8,130 bases of DNA, from positions 1-8,130 of the forward strand of contig JALHPA010000088.1 of assembly GCA_022842745.1 (NCBI GenBank), in the 5' to 3' direction. The notes under the pieces are model-generated. The model was not told the origin of the DNA. It made no database searches and worked only from the letters and a program-made list of their open reading frames with translations. This document shows positions 5,286-8,130 of the stretch, piece by piece. The first letter of the stretch is position 1; every line of letters starts with the position of its first letter. This DNA comes from Pirellulales bacterium. Lineage in GTDB: Bacteria; Planctomycetota; Planctomycetia; Pirellulales; JALHPA01. A program made the translations under genes and the position numbers.

Positions 5286-6092
5286 TCAACCACCCGGCTT
5301 CAGCAACGACAGCACTTCCGTCAGCACTTTGCCATTGGTGGCGACCCCCTCGCCACGATAAATCGTCGGCTTGCCTTGCCAATCGGTGAAGGTCCCGCCG
5401 GCTTCCTCGAGCAAGGGCTGAACCGCGGCGGCGTCCCAGACGTTCATGGCCGGATCGATCATGACTTCGGCCCGGCCGGTGGCGACCAAGACGTAGCCGT
5501 AGCAGTCGCCCCAGGTGCGGGTTAGACGGGCTGCGTCCTGCAATCGCAAATAGGCATCGAGACGATCGGTCTTGGTAAACGTTCGCACCTCGCTGGTTAC
5601 GAATAATCCTTCGGCGAGATTCGGGCACTGGGATACTGAAGCGCGAACTGGCGGCTGGCCACGGCGAGAGAACCAGCACCCCTCGCCGCGTCCGGCAAAC
5701 GCGATTTCGTCCAACGCCGGGATACATACCACCCCGACCGCTGCGGCGCCGTCGCGTTCGACCGCGACCATCGTGCCGTACAGCGGCACTCCGTGGATAA
5801 ACGACTTGGTCCCGTCAATCGGGTCGAGGATCCAGCGATAGCCCGACCTGCCCGGCCGCTCGGGGTACTCCTCTCCCAAAATTCCGTCGTCGGGAAACTC
5901 GGTTGCGATTCGCTCCCGCAGCAGGAGTTCGGCCTCTCGATCGGCGATGGTGACCGGGGAGGCGTCCTGTTTTCGCTCGACCGCCAGACCGGGCCGCTGG
6001 AAATATTGCAGAGTATGCGCGCCGGCAGCGCGCGCTACCTCGACCGCGAATTTCAATCGGGGGGACAACCGGCTTTCGTCGAAGGGTTCCAT
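5286..6092 (-). CDS. hisN: Inositol-monophosphatase-family phosphatase, histidinol-phosphatase (HisN)-like
   Basis: 268 residues from the ATG at 6092. Members are Mg2+-dependent phosphatases of small phosphate esters. Visible motifs: GILGEE (70-75) with the first acidic metal ligand, the signature WILDPIDGTKSFIHG (87-101) with D90 and D93, and the C-terminal metal-site motif WDAAAVQPLLEEAGG (219-233) with D220. Residues TRTWGDCYGYVLVATGRAEVM (191-211, quoted here as TRTWGDCYGY then VLVATGRAEVM) resemble the HisN type, which removes phosphate from L-histidinol phosphate in histidine synthesis; an inositol or other phosphatase role is not excluded because the family is hard to separate by sequence. 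A TTG at 6128 would add 12 residues; GGGAG lies only 2 nt before it, and the ATG start fits the family's usual N-terminus better. It follows uvrB on the same strand after 98 bp, so co-transcription is possible though not functionally obvious. No other his gene is in view. Confidence 0.85.
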   Translation of the reverse strand: MEPFDESRLSPRLKFAVEVARAAGAHTLQYFQRPGLAVERKQDASPVTIADREAELLLRERIATEFPDDGILGEEYPERPGRSGYRWILDPIDGTKSFIHGVPLYGTMVAVERDGAAAVGVVCIPALDEIAFAGRGEGCWFSRRGQPPVRASVSQCPNLAEGLFVTSEVRTFTKTDRLDAYLRLQDAARLTRTWGDCYGYVLVATGRAEVMIDPAMNVWDAAAVQPLLEEAGGTFTDWQGKPTIYRGEGVATNGKVLTEVLSLLKPGG

Positions 6093-6190
6093 TCGATAGA
6101 GAGTAGCGTGGCCGCCGAAGGCCGCCAAGTCTCCCTGTGAGAGTGGAGGGGATGGATCTTCCCGGCGGTAAAATATTCGAGACTACTGCA

Positions 6191-8130
<1,940 letters not shown>

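Overview
The window looks like ordinary chromosomal DNA from a planctomycete, probably of the Pirellulales. The evidence is a fairly GC-rich sequence, a protein end matching the planctomycete-enriched TIGR03067 family, and a secreted thioredoxin-like protein with a Pro/Ala/Ser/Gln-rich linker and paired YHS-like modules, an architecture I associate with this phylum. The taxon is an inference, since no rRNA or other marker is present.

Layout from left to right: (1) the 3' end of a plus-strand TIGR03067-type gene (to 326); (2) a convergent minus-strand gene for an exported thioredoxin/YHS-like protein (388-1830); (3) a 321-bp spacer with dyad symmetries but no convincing gene; (4) a minus-strand pair, cysH (2659-3468) followed by an Rrf2-family regulator (2152-2577); (5) a divergent 278-bp spacer holding a good sigma-70-like promoter for cysH, bracketed by a perfect 7-bp inverted repeat; (6) plus-strand rhamnulokinase (3747-5249); (7) convergent to it, a minus-strand pair of uvrB (6191 to beyond the right edge) and a HisN-like inositol-monophosphatase-family phosphatase (5286-6092).

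The genes fall into unrelated units: assimilatory sulfate reduction with a likely local regulator (cysH-rrf2), L-rhamnose breakdown (rhaB, without other rha genes in view), nucleotide excision repair (uvrB), possible histidine biosynthesis or phosphate-ester hydrolysis (hisN-like), and an envelope redox or metal-related protein of unknown role. There are no RNA genes, insertion sequences, CRISPR arrays or phage genes. I found no clear undescribed multi-gene system. The two places most worth a second look are the cysH promoter dyad beside a cysteine-poor Rrf2 protein, and the thioredoxin/double-YHS-like exported protein. Many long open frames opposite the real genes are by-products of the GC-rich codon pattern and were left out.
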